A model generated the notes under the pieces. It was not told the origin of the DNA, ran no database searches, and saw nothing but the letters and a program-made list of their open reading frames with translations. This document shows positions 1-7,104 of a stretch of DNA of 64,000 bases, piece after piece. The position numbers were made by a program, and so were the translations under genes. Source of the stretch: Clostridia bacterium (GTDB lineage: Bacteria; Bacillota; Clostridia; Christensenellales; Borkfalkiaceae); assembly GCA_017456055.1 (NCBI GenBank), contig JAFTKC010000012.1:1-64000 (forward strand). Direction: 5' to 3'. Every line of letters starts with the position of its first letter. The first letter of the stretch is position 1.

Positions 1-3
1 AAT

Positions 4-93
4 CAAGCCGACGTAATATCATACGCGACTACGTCGCAATTACATACAATGCGAAAACGCATTGATTACATTCCAAGCCTTTTAGTCGGCTTG
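4..93. other. Structured non-coding stretch of unknown type
   Basis: An outer pairing joins CAAGCCGAC (4-12) with GTCGGCTTG (85-93). It encloses a 7-bp hairpin with an AAAA loop (47-64), a 5-bp hairpin (25-29 with 33-37) and a GTAAT/ATTAC pairing (13-17 with 39-43). CCAAGCC (73-79) can alternatively pair with GGCTTGG (88-94). No gene is visible here. It could be the end of a structured RNA that starts outside the window, or a repeat element. I do not recognise the family. Confidence 0.3.
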
Positions 94-96
94 GAT

Positions 97-131
97 AAAA
101 ATTAAGCGACCTATTTGGTCGCTTAATTTTT
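97..131. terminator. Bidirectional rho-independent terminator
   Basis: A 12-bp stem (100-111 with 117-128) with a TATTT loop is flanked by A and T runs on both sides. It ends the minus-strand tRNA cluster and could also end a transcript entering from the left. Confidence 0.8.
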
Positions 132-206
132 TGGAGGCACCACCCGGATTCGGACCGGGGCATAAAGGTTTTGCAGACCTTGGCCTTACCGCTTGGCTAT
201 GGTGCC
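132..206 (-). tRNA. tRNA-Cys (GCA)
   Basis: Read on the minus strand the sequence begins GGCACCA and ends GGTGCC-T-CCA, with an encoded CCA. The anticodon loop CTGCAAA gives GCA. The T-loop GGTCCGAATCC and a D-loop are present. It is the last tRNA of the Val-Gly-Cys cluster and lies directly before a terminator. Confidence 0.95.
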
Positions 207-233
207 GGTAATATTATATTTTCGCAAAAAAAA

Positions 234-308
234 TGGAGCGGGAAACGAGATTCGAACTCGCGACATTTGCCTTGGCAAGGCAACGCTCTACCACTGAGCC
301 ATTCCCGC
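234..308 (-). tRNA. tRNA-Gly (GCC)
   Basis: The minus-strand sequence starts GCGGGAA and ends TTCCCGC-T-CCA, with a GTTCGAATC T-loop. The anticodon loop TTGCCAA gives GCC. It is the middle gene of the three-tRNA cluster, 25 bases from tRNA-Cys and 23 bases from tRNA-Val. Confidence 0.95.
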
Positions 309-331
309 ATAAAATATAAAGGGCGAGATAT

Positions 332-407
332 TGGTGGGAACAATAGGGCTCGAACCTATGACCCTCTGCTTGTAAGGCAGATGCTCTCCCAGCTGAGCTA
401 TGCTCCC
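332..407 (-). tRNA. tRNA-Val (TAC)
   Basis: The minus-strand sequence starts GGGAGCA and ends with an encoded CCA. The anticodon loop CTTACAA gives TAC and the T-loop GTTCGAGCC is present. The acceptor 3' strand reads TGTTCCC, so one position of the acceptor stem is a mismatch or wobble. A 7-bp inverted repeat (321-327 with 412-418) brackets the gene and may pair the precursor ends. It is the promoter-proximal tRNA of the cluster. Confidence 0.95.
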
Positions 408-428
408 ATAACTCGCCCTTGCTGATAT

Positions 429-457
429 AATATACCAAATTAAAAGATAAAAGTAAA
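429..457 (-). promoter_or_regulatory. Promoter of the tRNA Val-Gly-Cys cluster
   Basis: On the minus strand TTTACT (452-457) and TATATT (429-434) are separated by 17 bases. The site lies about 20 bases upstream of tRNA-Val, as expected for a sigma-A type promoter of this cluster. The rest of the gap between 435 and 610 is A/T runs with no gene. Confidence 0.6.
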
Positions 458-610
458 GTAATTTTAAGTATTTTTTTAAAATTTTTTTAAATTTTTTATT
501 TTTTGTAAATTTATTTTGCTCTATAATTTTAATTTTTCATAAAATATCAATAATCACTAGTAATTTCAATGTTTTTTTACTTCGAAAAATAGATTAATTT
601 AATCAAAGTA

Positions 611-639
611 TTGACTTGATGTTTTTTAAATTATATAAT
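611..639 (+). promoter_or_regulatory. Sigma-A promoter of the ROK kinase gene
   Basis: TTGACT (611-616) and TATAAT (634-639) have a 17-base spacer, near consensus. The transcript would have a leader of about 25-30 bases carrying a GAAGGAAG ribosome-binding site. This contrasts with the leaderless-looking genes elsewhere in the window. Confidence 0.8.
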
Positions 640-673
640 TGTATTACTAGATTTATTAACGAAGGAAGTAATT

Positions 674-1621
674 ATGACTAGAATTGGCGTAGATATTGGT
701 GGCATGAGTATTAAAGTTGGTTTAGTTAACGACCAAGGTAAAATACTGGGCAAAAACGTAGTTAAAACGGCTTCCACTTACTTACAAACGATTGACAACT
801 TAGTAAAACAAATTAACGATTTGCTTAATGATAACGGGCTAAAAATTTCGGATATTTCGGGTATTGGTATAGGCTCTCCAGGGCTTGTCATGTCCAAGAA
901 AGGCATTATTCGTTCGGCTTGTAATTTAGGTTGGGATGAAGTGCATATTTGCGAGGATTTATCTAGGTTTTTCGACACTAAGATAAGAATCTCAAACGAC
1001 GCAAACGTAGCAACCCTGGCTGAAACAAAGTATGGTTCAGTGAAAAACGTAGATAGTGCAATTATGTTAACGTTAGGCACAGGTGTTGGTGGTGGAATAG
1101 TTGCTGATGGAAAACTTTTTGAAGGTGGAGACTCTTTGGGGGCTGAACTTGGGCACGTTGTGTTGAATCAAGAAGGAATTGATTGTACTTGTGGAAAGAG
1201 AGGTTGCGTTGAGCAATACGTTTCTGCGTCGGCTCTTATGAGAGATACTAAAATTGCCATGCAAAACGACAAAAATTCTAAAATGTGGGATTACGTTGGT
1301 GGCGATATAAATAAAGTTGACGGCAAATGTGCTTTTGAATCTTCTAAATTAGGAGATAAAAGCGCTAAATTAGTAGTTGATAATTTTTGCAGATATCTTG
1401 GAAATACTATTATGAGTTTTGATAATATTTTTAGACCGGAACTCTTTATCATAGGTGGTGGAGTTAGCGCTCAAAAAGATTATCTAATTGATAAAGTTTT
1501 AGACTATTTGAAACCATTTTATATTGATAGTCCGTTTTCTCTTCGTCTTCCCAAAATCGTGACTGCTGAACTTGGAAACGATGCGGGAATTATTGGCGCT
1601 GCAGAACTTTTAAATTTATAA
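674..1621 (+). CDS. ROK-family sugar kinase (glucokinase-like)
   Basis: This 315-residue protein of the ROK family probably phosphorylates glucose or another hexose with ATP in the cytoplasm. It begins with the phosphate-binding motif GVDIGG, has the family segment LGTGVGGG in the middle, and carries the zinc motif CTCGKRGC followed by VEQY. The length matches ROK glucokinases. ROK transcriptional repressors have an N-terminal winged helix, which is absent here. GAAGGAAG lies 6 bases before the ATG. The gene is monocistronic, with its own promoter and terminator, and is followed by spore-germination genes. The family assignment is firm; the exact sugar cannot be told from sequence. Confidence 0.85.
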   Translation: MTRIGVDIGGMSIKVGLVNDQGKILGKNVVKTASTYLQTIDNLVKQINDLLNDNGLKISDISGIGIGSPGLVMSKKGIIRSACNLGWDEVHICEDLSRFFDTKIRISNDANVATLAETKYGSVKNVDSAIMLTLGTGVGGGIVADGKLFEGGDSLGAELGHVVLNQEGIDCTCGKRGCVEQYVSASALMRDTKIAMQNDKNSKMWDYVGGDINKVDGKCAFESSKLGDKSAKLVVDNFCRYLGNTIMSFDNIFRPELFIIGGGVSAQKDYLIDKVLDYLKPFYIDSPFSLRLPKIVTAELGNDAGIIGAAELLNL

Positions 1622-1641
1622 TTTTTGTAATAAAAATTTTT

Positions 1642-1677
1642 GTCCTTGTTTTTTATTTAAACAAGGACTTTTTTTGT
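1642..1677 (+). terminator. Rho-independent terminator after the ROK gene
   Basis: An 8-bp stem GTCCTTGT/ACAAGGAC (1642-1649 with 1661-1668) is followed by a run of seven T. It separates the ROK kinase from the spoVA genes. Confidence 0.85.
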
Positions 1678-1704
1678 ATAATCGATATTTTTATACGCAA
1701 AATA
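1676..1704 (+). promoter_or_regulatory. Probable sigma-G type promoter of spoVAD
   Basis: GTATA (1676-1680), a 17-base spacer and CAAAATA (1698-1704) resemble the forespore sigma-G pattern (GHATR, N17-18, CATNHTA) with one mismatch in the -10. Transcription would start at about 1711, the A of the start codon, and no Shine-Dalgarno sequence is present. Sigma-G control is known for spoVA in Bacillus; its use here is inferred. Confidence 0.5.
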
Positions 1705-1710
1705 TTATAA

Positions 1711-2697
1711 ATGAGCACTATATTTTTTAAAAACAAACCCATAATTATCGGTGTTTCTTCAGTTGCAGGACCTAAGGAGTGCAACGGATGTATTGGCAAA
1801 TATATTGAAACAAAATTAGATAGTGATATGTTTAATGAAAATACTTTTGAAAAAGCAGAAACGAAAATGCTTTATACTGCCTTAAAAAATAGCATTAAAA
1901 ATTCTAATAAAATAGAGAAAGATATAGATTGTATATTGGCGGGAGATTTACTTAATCAAATAATTTCTTCAACTTTTGCAAGTAGAAATTTTGATTCTTC
2001 ATATTTGGGGCTTTATAACGCTTGTGCAACGTTTACAGAAGCGTTAACTATCGGTTCAGCTTTTGTTGACGGTGGATATTTAAAGAACGTAGTTTGTGGG
2101 ACGAGTAGTCACTTTTCTTCGGCAGAGCGTCAATATAGATATCCTTTAGAATTAGGTTCAACTCGTCCACCACAGGCGCAATGGACGGTGACAGGTGCAG
2201 GTGCTTGCGTGATTTCAAACGTCGGCAAAGGCCCAAAAATTACTTCTGCTACTATAGGAAGAATAGTTGATTATGGTGTAGTTGACGCTAATAATATGGG
2301 CGCTGCGATGGCTCCTGCTGCTTGTGAGACGTTATATAATCATTTTAACGACACGGGCTTTGTTCCTGAGGACTACGATTTGATAATTACGGGGGATTTG
2401 GGAACTTTAGGTTCTAGAATCTTAAAAGATTTACTTTATGAGAAAGGTCTTAATATAGAAAATCAACACGTTGATTGTGGAGAACTAATATTTAATATTG
2501 CCGAAACCGAGTATCAAGGTGGAAGTGGGGCTGGGTGCAGTTCACTAGTATTTTGCTCGTATATTTATGAAAGATTGCTTAATAAAAAATTGAAAAAAGT
2601 ATTGTTAATGTCTACTGGGGCGTTGCTTTCGTCGGTGTCTACTCAACAAGGTGAAAGTATTCCTGGGGTTGCACACGCTGTAAGTATAGAAAGTTAG
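1711..2697 (+). CDS. spoVAD: Stage V sporulation protein AD
   Basis: SpoVAD is part of the SpoVA channel that loads dipicolinic acid into the spore core and releases it in germination. Its fold is thiolase-like. The 328 residues align with the family throughout: AGPKE near the N-terminus, LAGDLLNQ, TSSHFSSAERQYRYP and the VTGAGACV segment. The N-terminus is slightly shorter than in Bacillus. There is no Shine-Dalgarno sequence before the ATG. spoVAE follows 7 bases downstream. The usual upstream partner spoVAC is absent; a ROK kinase occupies that position. Confidence 0.93.
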   Translation: MSTIFFKNKPIIIGVSSVAGPKECNGCIGKYIETKLDSDMFNENTFEKAETKMLYTALKNSIKNSNKIEKDIDCILAGDLLNQIISSTFASRNFDSSYLGLYNACATFTEALTIGSAFVDGGYLKNVVCGTSSHFSSAERQYRYPLELGSTRPPQAQWTVTGAGACVISNVGKGPKITSATIGRIVDYGVVDANNMGAAMAPAACETLYNHFNDTGFVPEDYDLIITGDLGTLGSRILKDLLYEKGLNIENQHVDCGELIFNIAETEYQGGSGAGCSSLVFCSYIYERLLNKKLKKVLLMSTGALLSSVSTQQGESIPGVAHAVSIES

Positions 2698-2704
2698 GAG
2701 GATT

Positions 2705-3073
2705 ATGGATATTTTTATTACCTATTTAAAGGTTTTTGCTGTTGGTGGGGCAATATGTACGATTGCGCAACTGTTAATAAATTATACAAAAATTACTTCT
2801 GGAAAAATTTTGGTGTACTTTTTGCTCGCAGGGATAGTGCTAGAGGCGTTTAATCTTTATCAATATTTAGTTGATTTTGCAGGAGCAGGTGCAACGACGC
2901 CCATTTCTGGTTTTGGGTATTTGCTTGCTAAAGGTGCAAAAGAAGGTGCAAAAGAATCGCTATTTAAGGCGTTAACTGGTGGAATTACTTCTGCTGGGAT
3001 GGGTATAACTGCTGCCATAATTTTTGGGTATATTTTTGCCGTATTATTTAAATCTAAGTCAAAGAAAAATTAA
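2705..3073 (+). CDS. spoVAE: Stage V sporulation protein AE
   Basis: This 122-residue integral membrane protein of the SpoVAC/SpoVAEb family is a component of the spore dipicolinate channel. It has hydrophobic helices at about 5-27, 33-55 and 95-115, and the glycine-rich loop SGFGYLLAKGAKEGAKE typical of the family between the second and third. GTTAGGAGG gives a strong ribosome-binding site and the gene is 7 bases from spoVAD, so the two are co-transcribed. SpoVAC and SpoVAE are related, so this single small subunit could in principle do both jobs unless spoVAC lies elsewhere. It should be made only in the forespore. Confidence 0.88.
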   Translation: MDIFITYLKVFAVGGAICTIAQLLINYTKITSGKILVYFLLAGIVLEAFNLYQYLVDFAGAGATTPISGFGYLLAKGAKEGAKESLFKALTGGITSAGMGITAAIIFGYIFAVLFKSKSKKN

Positions 3074-3091
3074 AAATAATCATTAATTTAC

Positions 3092-3120
3092 TTGAAATAA
3101 TTCCATATATATATTATAAT
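3092..3120 (+). promoter_or_regulatory. Sigma-A promoter of the GH36-Gfo/Idh pair
   Basis: TTGAAA (3092-3097) and TATAAT (3115-3120) have a 17-base spacer. An AAGGAG sequence follows in the leader 13 bases before the first ATG. Confidence 0.7.
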
Positions 3121-3143
3121 TAAACAAGGAGTAAAGTTATAGT

Positions 3144-4772
3144 ATGCGTATGGGATTTTTTTCTGTTTTAAGAAAACCAGACAGGGTAATAGGTGCAACT
3201 GAACAAACGCCTTTTAGATTTGAAGAGTCTAATCAAGAAGTTTGTCCTGTTAAATATGATTACGTCGTTGAAAACGGTATAGGTAAGGTTGTAGTATATC
3301 CTAGTGGAAGTCCCGTAAAATATTTAAAACTTCGTTTTCGTGGTGAATTAAACTTTGTGGAAAAAGTCTACGGCGACCAATGGGAAAGAGCGGGGCTTAA
3401 TGCTTATATAGAGTGGCGTTCTGTTATGGCAAATCGTTGTATGCCTTGGTTTACCTATCTTTACGCAAACAAGCAAACTGCTTGTTATGGTGTTAAGACG
3501 GGTGCTGATTGTTTTGCTTTTTGGCAGGTAGACACTCATGGAATTACTCTTTTTATAAATCTAACTTGCGACAATAGAGGAACGGATTTAAAAGAGCCTT
3601 TAATTGCTTGTCAAGTTGTTGAATTGATTGGCGAAAAGGGTGAAGACTCTTTTAAGGTTGCTAGAGATTTTTCAAAAAAACTTTGTGATAAACCAGTTTT
3701 GCCAAAACAACCGATATTTGGTGTAAATAATTGGTATTGGGCTTACGGTGAGATAAGCGATAGAATTATAGAAGAAGAAACTGACTATCTTTTAAAAATG
3801 TCTAATGGCACTAAAAATCGACCTTACATGATTATAGACGATGGTTGGCAGATAAATAGAACGTTTGGCGATGCGTGTTATATAGGTGGTCCATGGAACG
3901 CATGCAATAAAAATTTTGAAAGCATGGATAAAACGGCTAAAAAGATTCACGAAAAGGGCGCTAACGCTGGATTGTGGTTTCGACCTTTACAAACTAAAGA
4001 AGAAGTGCCTGACAATGCTATTTTAGTTAAACAAAACGACGGGGTTGTAGTTTTAGATCCGTCGCATCCATATACGTTAGAAAAAGTTAGTGCTGACGTT
4101 AAGAGGTTTGCCGATTGGGGTTTTGACTTAATTAAACACGACTTTACCATAATTGACGCTACGGGTTTTGCACCTTTTACGTGTGAAAAGCAAACTATTC
4201 AAATGGTAAAAGACGATAGAAAATTCTTTGATAATACTAAAACTACGGCAACTATTTTTAAGAATTTATATAAGACTATTCAGTCGGCTTTTGGTGAAAA
4301 GGACGTTATAAGTTGCAACGCTTTCGGACATTTAACTGCTGGTATTCACTCAATTCATAGAATTGGAAACGATAATAGTGGACACACGTTTGAGTGGACG
4401 AGAAGGGATGGTATAAATTCAGTAATGAGGCTTCCAACCAATAACGCTTTTTATAACGCTGATCCTGATTGCGCTGCGTTTACTAAAAAGACTAAAGAAA
4501 GACCTAACCTTGACTTTTTAAGAATGTGCGCATTAACTGGTATGACTACGCTTGCGTCTATCGTTCCAGGGATATTGAGTGAAGATGGTCTTAAAGAAAT
4601 TAACGAAATCTTTAAGATTGCTGATGAAAATAAGTGTTTTTATGGTATAAAAAATTACGATAAAAACGCTAATCCAGAAGAGTTCGTTTCGCCAGATGGT
4701 AAAGACTACGTTAGGTTTAATTGGGACGAAATTTTTGACGGAACGAGAAACGTCGTTGATTGGTTTGATTAA
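3144..4772 (+). CDS. Alpha-galactosidase-like glycoside hydrolase (clan GH-D, GH36-like)
   Basis: This 542-residue enzyme has the clan GH-D barrel signature IIDDGWQ near residue 231. The likely nucleophile is Asp333 in LIKHDF and the likely acid/base is Asp410 in RIGNDNSG. A beta-sandwich domain fills about residues 1-180. There is no signal peptide, so it acts on imported oligosaccharides in the cytoplasm. It may be an alpha-galactosidase or a related retaining enzyme. ATGs occur at both 3144 and 3150; the AAGGAG at 3125 fits either. A Gfo/Idh/MocA oxidoreductase gene follows in the same operon. Substrate is not determinable from sequence. Confidence 0.8.
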   Translation: MRMGFFSVLRKPDRVIGATEQTPFRFEESNQEVCPVKYDYVVENGIGKVVVYPSGSPVKYLKLRFRGELNFVEKVYGDQWERAGLNAYIEWRSVMANRCMPWFTYLYANKQTACYGVKTGADCFAFWQVDTHGITLFINLTCDNRGTDLKEPLIACQVVELIGEKGEDSFKVARDFSKKLCDKPVLPKQPIFGVNNWYWAYGEISDRIIEEETDYLLKMSNGTKNRPYMIIDDGWQINRTFGDACYIGGPWNACNKNFESMDKTAKKIHEKGANAGLWFRPLQTKEEVPDNAILVKQNDGVVVLDPSHPYTLEKVSADVKRFADWGFDLIKHDFTIIDATGFAPFTCEKQTIQMVKDDRKFFDNTKTTATIFKNLYKTIQSAFGEKDVISCNAFGHLTAGIHSIHRIGNDNSGHTFEWTRRDGINSVMRLPTNNAFYNADPDCAAFTKKTKERPNLDFLRMCALTGMTTLASIVPGILSEDGLKEINEIFKIADENKCFYGIKNYDKNANPEEFVSPDGKDYVRFNWDEIFDGTRNVVDWFD

Positions 4773-4803
4773 TAAATATTTTTTATAATAAAAGGAGAAC
4801 ATT

Positions 4804-6078
4804 ATGGGCAGAGTATTTACAGCATCGATTATAGGTTGTGGTTCTAGAGGCGCTACCATTTATGGAAACAAAATGTTTCATAAACCAGAAAGATTTAAAT
4901 TGGTTTCACTTTGTGATATCGATACGGTTGTTTTGAACAGATATTCTAAAGAATGGAACGTTGCTAAAGAAAATTGCTTCACTGATGAAAATGAATTTTT
5001 TAAGGAAAAACGCAGTGATATTTTAGTTATTGCAACGCAAGATAGAGACCACGTTAGAATGTGTAATAGAGCGTTAGAATTAGGTTATGAAATATTGATG
5101 GAAAAGCCTATTTCGCCCTTAAAATCTGAACTTGAAGAACTTTTAGAAACACACAAGAAATATCCTAGAAACGTAGTTGTTTGTCACGTGCTTAGATATT
5201 CTCCTGCGTTCGTTAAAATTAAAGAATTATTAGATTCAAAAGTTATTGGTGATCTAAAACTAATCGAATGGGCAGAACAAGTTGAATGGTGGCATCAAGC
5301 GCATAGTTTCGTTCGTGGTAATTGGCGTAGAGAAGATGAAACTTCACCAATGATTATGCAAAAATGCTGCCATGACTTTGACTTAATGCAATATTACGTT
5401 GGTTCAAAGTGCGAGCAAGTATTCTCTCAAGGTGAATTGACTTTCTTTAATGAAAAAAATAAGCCTGAAGGTAGTGCAGATAGATGTTTCGAGTGTAAAT
5501 TCCGTGACACTTGTACTTATAGTGCTGAAAAAATTTATATTGATTTGTGGCATAAAATGGGTTGTCCAAAAGACGAGTGGCCTTTCAACGTATTGTATAA
5601 AGAATATCCTTTAACTGAAGAAAAGATTAGAGAAGCATATAAGAATAATCAATACGGTAGATGCGCGTTTAAGTGCGATAACGACGTAGTTGACTATCAA
5701 CAATGTTTACTAAAGTTTGAAAATGGCGTAAGTATTTCTCATACTATGACTGCGTTTACCGAACAAATGGGTAGAAAAATTACCTTCCACGGCACTTTAG
5801 GTGAAATTAAGTTTGACGACGCAAATAAAACTTTAAGCGTTTGCGTGTTTGGTAAAGATAAAGTTGTTTACGACGTCACTGAACTTATTAGGCAATTTGC
5901 CTCAGACGGATTTGGCCATGGTGGTGGAGATACCGTTCTTATTAACACTCTTTGCGATATGATTGAAAACGGCGCTAAGGCTGAAACTACTTTAGAAGCG
6001 TCGGTTGAAAGTCACTTGATGGCTCTCGCCGCTGAAGAATCTAGAAAGACTGGCAAAATCGTTAAAATTCACGAATAA
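4804..6078 (+). CDS. Gfo/Idh/MocA-family oxidoreductase
   Basis: This 424-residue protein has an N-terminal Rossmann domain (ASIIGCGSRG at about 7-16) and the family motif EKPIS near residue 100, followed by the C-terminal alpha/beta domain. Members are NAD(P)-dependent sugar or cyclitol dehydrogenases, and some act as glycosidases through redox chemistry. A cysteine cluster, CFECKFRDTC, near residue 225 is an insertion that might bind metal. AAAGGAGAA precedes the ATG, and the gene is 31 bases downstream of the GH36-like gene, so it probably works on the released sugar. Its transcript is probably ended by a hairpin inside the next gene. Confidence 0.85.
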   Translation: MGRVFTASIIGCGSRGATIYGNKMFHKPERFKLVSLCDIDTVVLNRYSKEWNVAKENCFTDENEFFKEKRSDILVIATQDRDHVRMCNRALELGYEILMEKPISPLKSELEELLETHKKYPRNVVVCHVLRYSPAFVKIKELLDSKVIGDLKLIEWAEQVEWWHQAHSFVRGNWRREDETSPMIMQKCCHDFDLMQYYVGSKCEQVFSQGELTFFNEKNKPEGSADRCFECKFRDTCTYSAEKIYIDLWHKMGCPKDEWPFNVLYKEYPLTEEKIREAYKNNQYGRCAFKCDNDVVDYQQCLLKFENGVSISHTMTAFTEQMGRKITFHGTLGEIKFDDANKTLSVCVFGKDKVVYDVTELIRQFASDGFGHGGGDTVLINTLCDMIENGAKAETTLEASVESHLMALAAEESRKTGKIVKIHE

Positions 6079-6101
6079 ATTTTATTATAAGGAAATACTC
6101 T
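6073..6101 (+). promoter_or_regulatory. Possible sigma-E type promoter of yunB
   Basis: GAATAAA (6073-6079), a 14-base spacer and AATACTCT (6094-6101) match 5 of 7 and 6 of 8 positions of the mother-cell sigma-E pattern. The -10 ends 5 bases before the ATG, so the message would be nearly leaderless. In Bacillus yunB is a sigma-E gene. TATAAT at 6101-6106 is too close to the ATG to serve it. Confidence 0.4.
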
Positions 6102-6106
6102 ATAAT

Positions 6107-6775
6107 ATGATAGAGTGTACGAGTGAATATATTTATTATAAAAAGAAAAACCGCAAGATGAATTTCAAGCGGTTTTTTTATTTGATTTTTGTTTGTATAA
6201 TTATTTTTTTATTTATTTTTTATAACGAAAAAATAATAGAACCGAACGTTAGAGAAATTTGCCAAGATAAAATTTATTCAATAAATTCTAAGTGCGTTAA
6301 CGATGCAATTTTAGAGTGCTTAAATTACGGTGTGAATTACGAAGACTTAATCATAATAGAAAAAAATCAGCAAAATGAAATAACGTTAATGAGTGCAAAC
6401 TCGATTTTTATGAATAAAATAGCACGAGAAATACTCGATAAGGTAAGTGAAAATATAGAAAACAAACTAAAAAACGGCGTAAATATACCTATTTTTGCTT
6501 TTTCAGGACTTGAACTTCTATCTGGTTATGGAAAAGAAATAAATTTTAAGTCGATTAGTATTTCAAGTGTTAATTGTAATTTTACTAGTGATTTTAAGTC
6601 TGCGGGGATAAATCAAACTCTTCACAATATTTATTTGGAGATTAAAACTATAATAAACGTTGATTTTCCAACCGATAAATACGATGAAGAATTTTCAACC
6701 AAAGTTTTACTAACTGAAGCAGTGTTAGTTGGGAAAATTCCTGAAATTTATTTAAACGGCAAATTGTTTTCTTAA
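6107..6775 (+). CDS. yunB: Sporulation protein YunB
   Basis: YunB is a sporulation protein of unclear biochemical role. The 222 residues have a basic N-terminus, one membrane helix at about 22-40 and an extracytoplasmic domain. The C-terminal part has the family pattern GINQTLHNIYLEIK followed by LLTEAVLVGKIPEIYLNG. The start is uncertain: ATG 6107 has a weak AAGGA 12 bases upstream, while ATG 6158 (MNFKRFF) lies inside a terminator hairpin with no ribosome-binding site. I prefer 6107. A possible sigma-E promoter precedes it. The gene is not co-transcribed with pheST, which has its own promoter. Confidence 0.85.
   Translation: MIECTSEYIYYKKKNRKMNFKRFFYLIFVCIIIFLFIFYNEKIIEPNVREICQDKIYSINSKCVNDAILECLNYGVNYEDLIIIEKNQQNEITLMSANSIFMNKIAREILDKVSENIENKLKNGVNIPIFAFSGLELLSGYGKEINFKSISISSVNCNFTSDFKSAGINQTLHNIYLEIKTIINVDFPTDKYDEEFSTKVLLTEAVLVGKIPEIYLNGKLFS
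6145..6179 (+). terminator. Rho-independent terminator inside the start of yunB
   Basis: The stem AAACCGC/GCGGTTT (6148-6154 with 6169-6175) is followed by a run of T. It falls within codons 14-25 of yunB and probably ends the GH36-Gfo/Idh transcript. Any yunB transcript must also read through it. Confidence 0.65.
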
Positions 6776-6799
6776 AAGCAGGTAAAAGGTGGATAATTG

Positions 6800-6828
6800 T
6801 TGACTTTTTATTATAAAACTAGTATAAT
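6800..6828 (+). promoter_or_regulatory. Sigma-A promoter of the pheST operon
   Basis: TTGACT (6800-6805) and TATAAT (6823-6828) with a 17-base spacer lie just upstream of the T-box leader. Confidence 0.85.
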
Positions 6829-6845
6829 TATATTAAATTTATATA

Positions 6846-7090
6846 AATCGTTGACGAAGACACGGCGCTTTAATGAAAATTTACGTTTAGAGAGAAAATC
6901 CAAGGCTGAAAGATTTTTGGTAAATGTTAATGCGTTTTCACTTCCGAGTGCAATTCTGAAATGAATAAAAGTAGGTTTTGTCGGGTAATTTCCGTTATCA
7001 AATTTTTGAGGCTTAAAAGGTTTACTCTTTTTAAGTGAATTAGGTGGTATCGCGTTTTAATAACGCCCTAAATTGGGCGTTATTTTTATT
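6846..7090 (+). promoter_or_regulatory. T-box riboswitch of the phenylalanyl-tRNA synthetase operon
   Basis: This 240-base leader carries the hallmark AGAGA segment near 6888, a plausible phenylalanine specifier TTC at 6954-6956, the antiterminator sequence AGGTGGTATCGCG (7042-7054) and a terminator stem AATAACGCCC/GGGCGTTATT (7059-7068 with 7075-7084) followed by T residues. The TGGT would pair with the ACCA end of uncharged tRNA-Phe. Uncharged tRNA-Phe should therefore favour readthrough into pheS. The antiterminator differs slightly from the usual AGGGTGGNACCGCG. The exact specifier position is inferred. Confidence 0.9.
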
Positions 7091-7104
7091 TTTTGGAGGG
7101 CTTT

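Noticed and set aside
4..93. Integron attC-like site
   Set aside because: There are no paired R and L box consensus cores and no integron cassette genes; only generic hairpins are seen.
171..438. Open frames on both strands of up to 84 codons
   Set aside because: They run through the tRNA-Cys, tRNA-Gly and tRNA-Val genes and have no protein signature.
7093..7104. Upstream TTG start for pheS adding four residues
   Set aside because: The TTG overlaps the GGAGG that serves ATG 7105, and the N-terminus from 7105 matches PheS.
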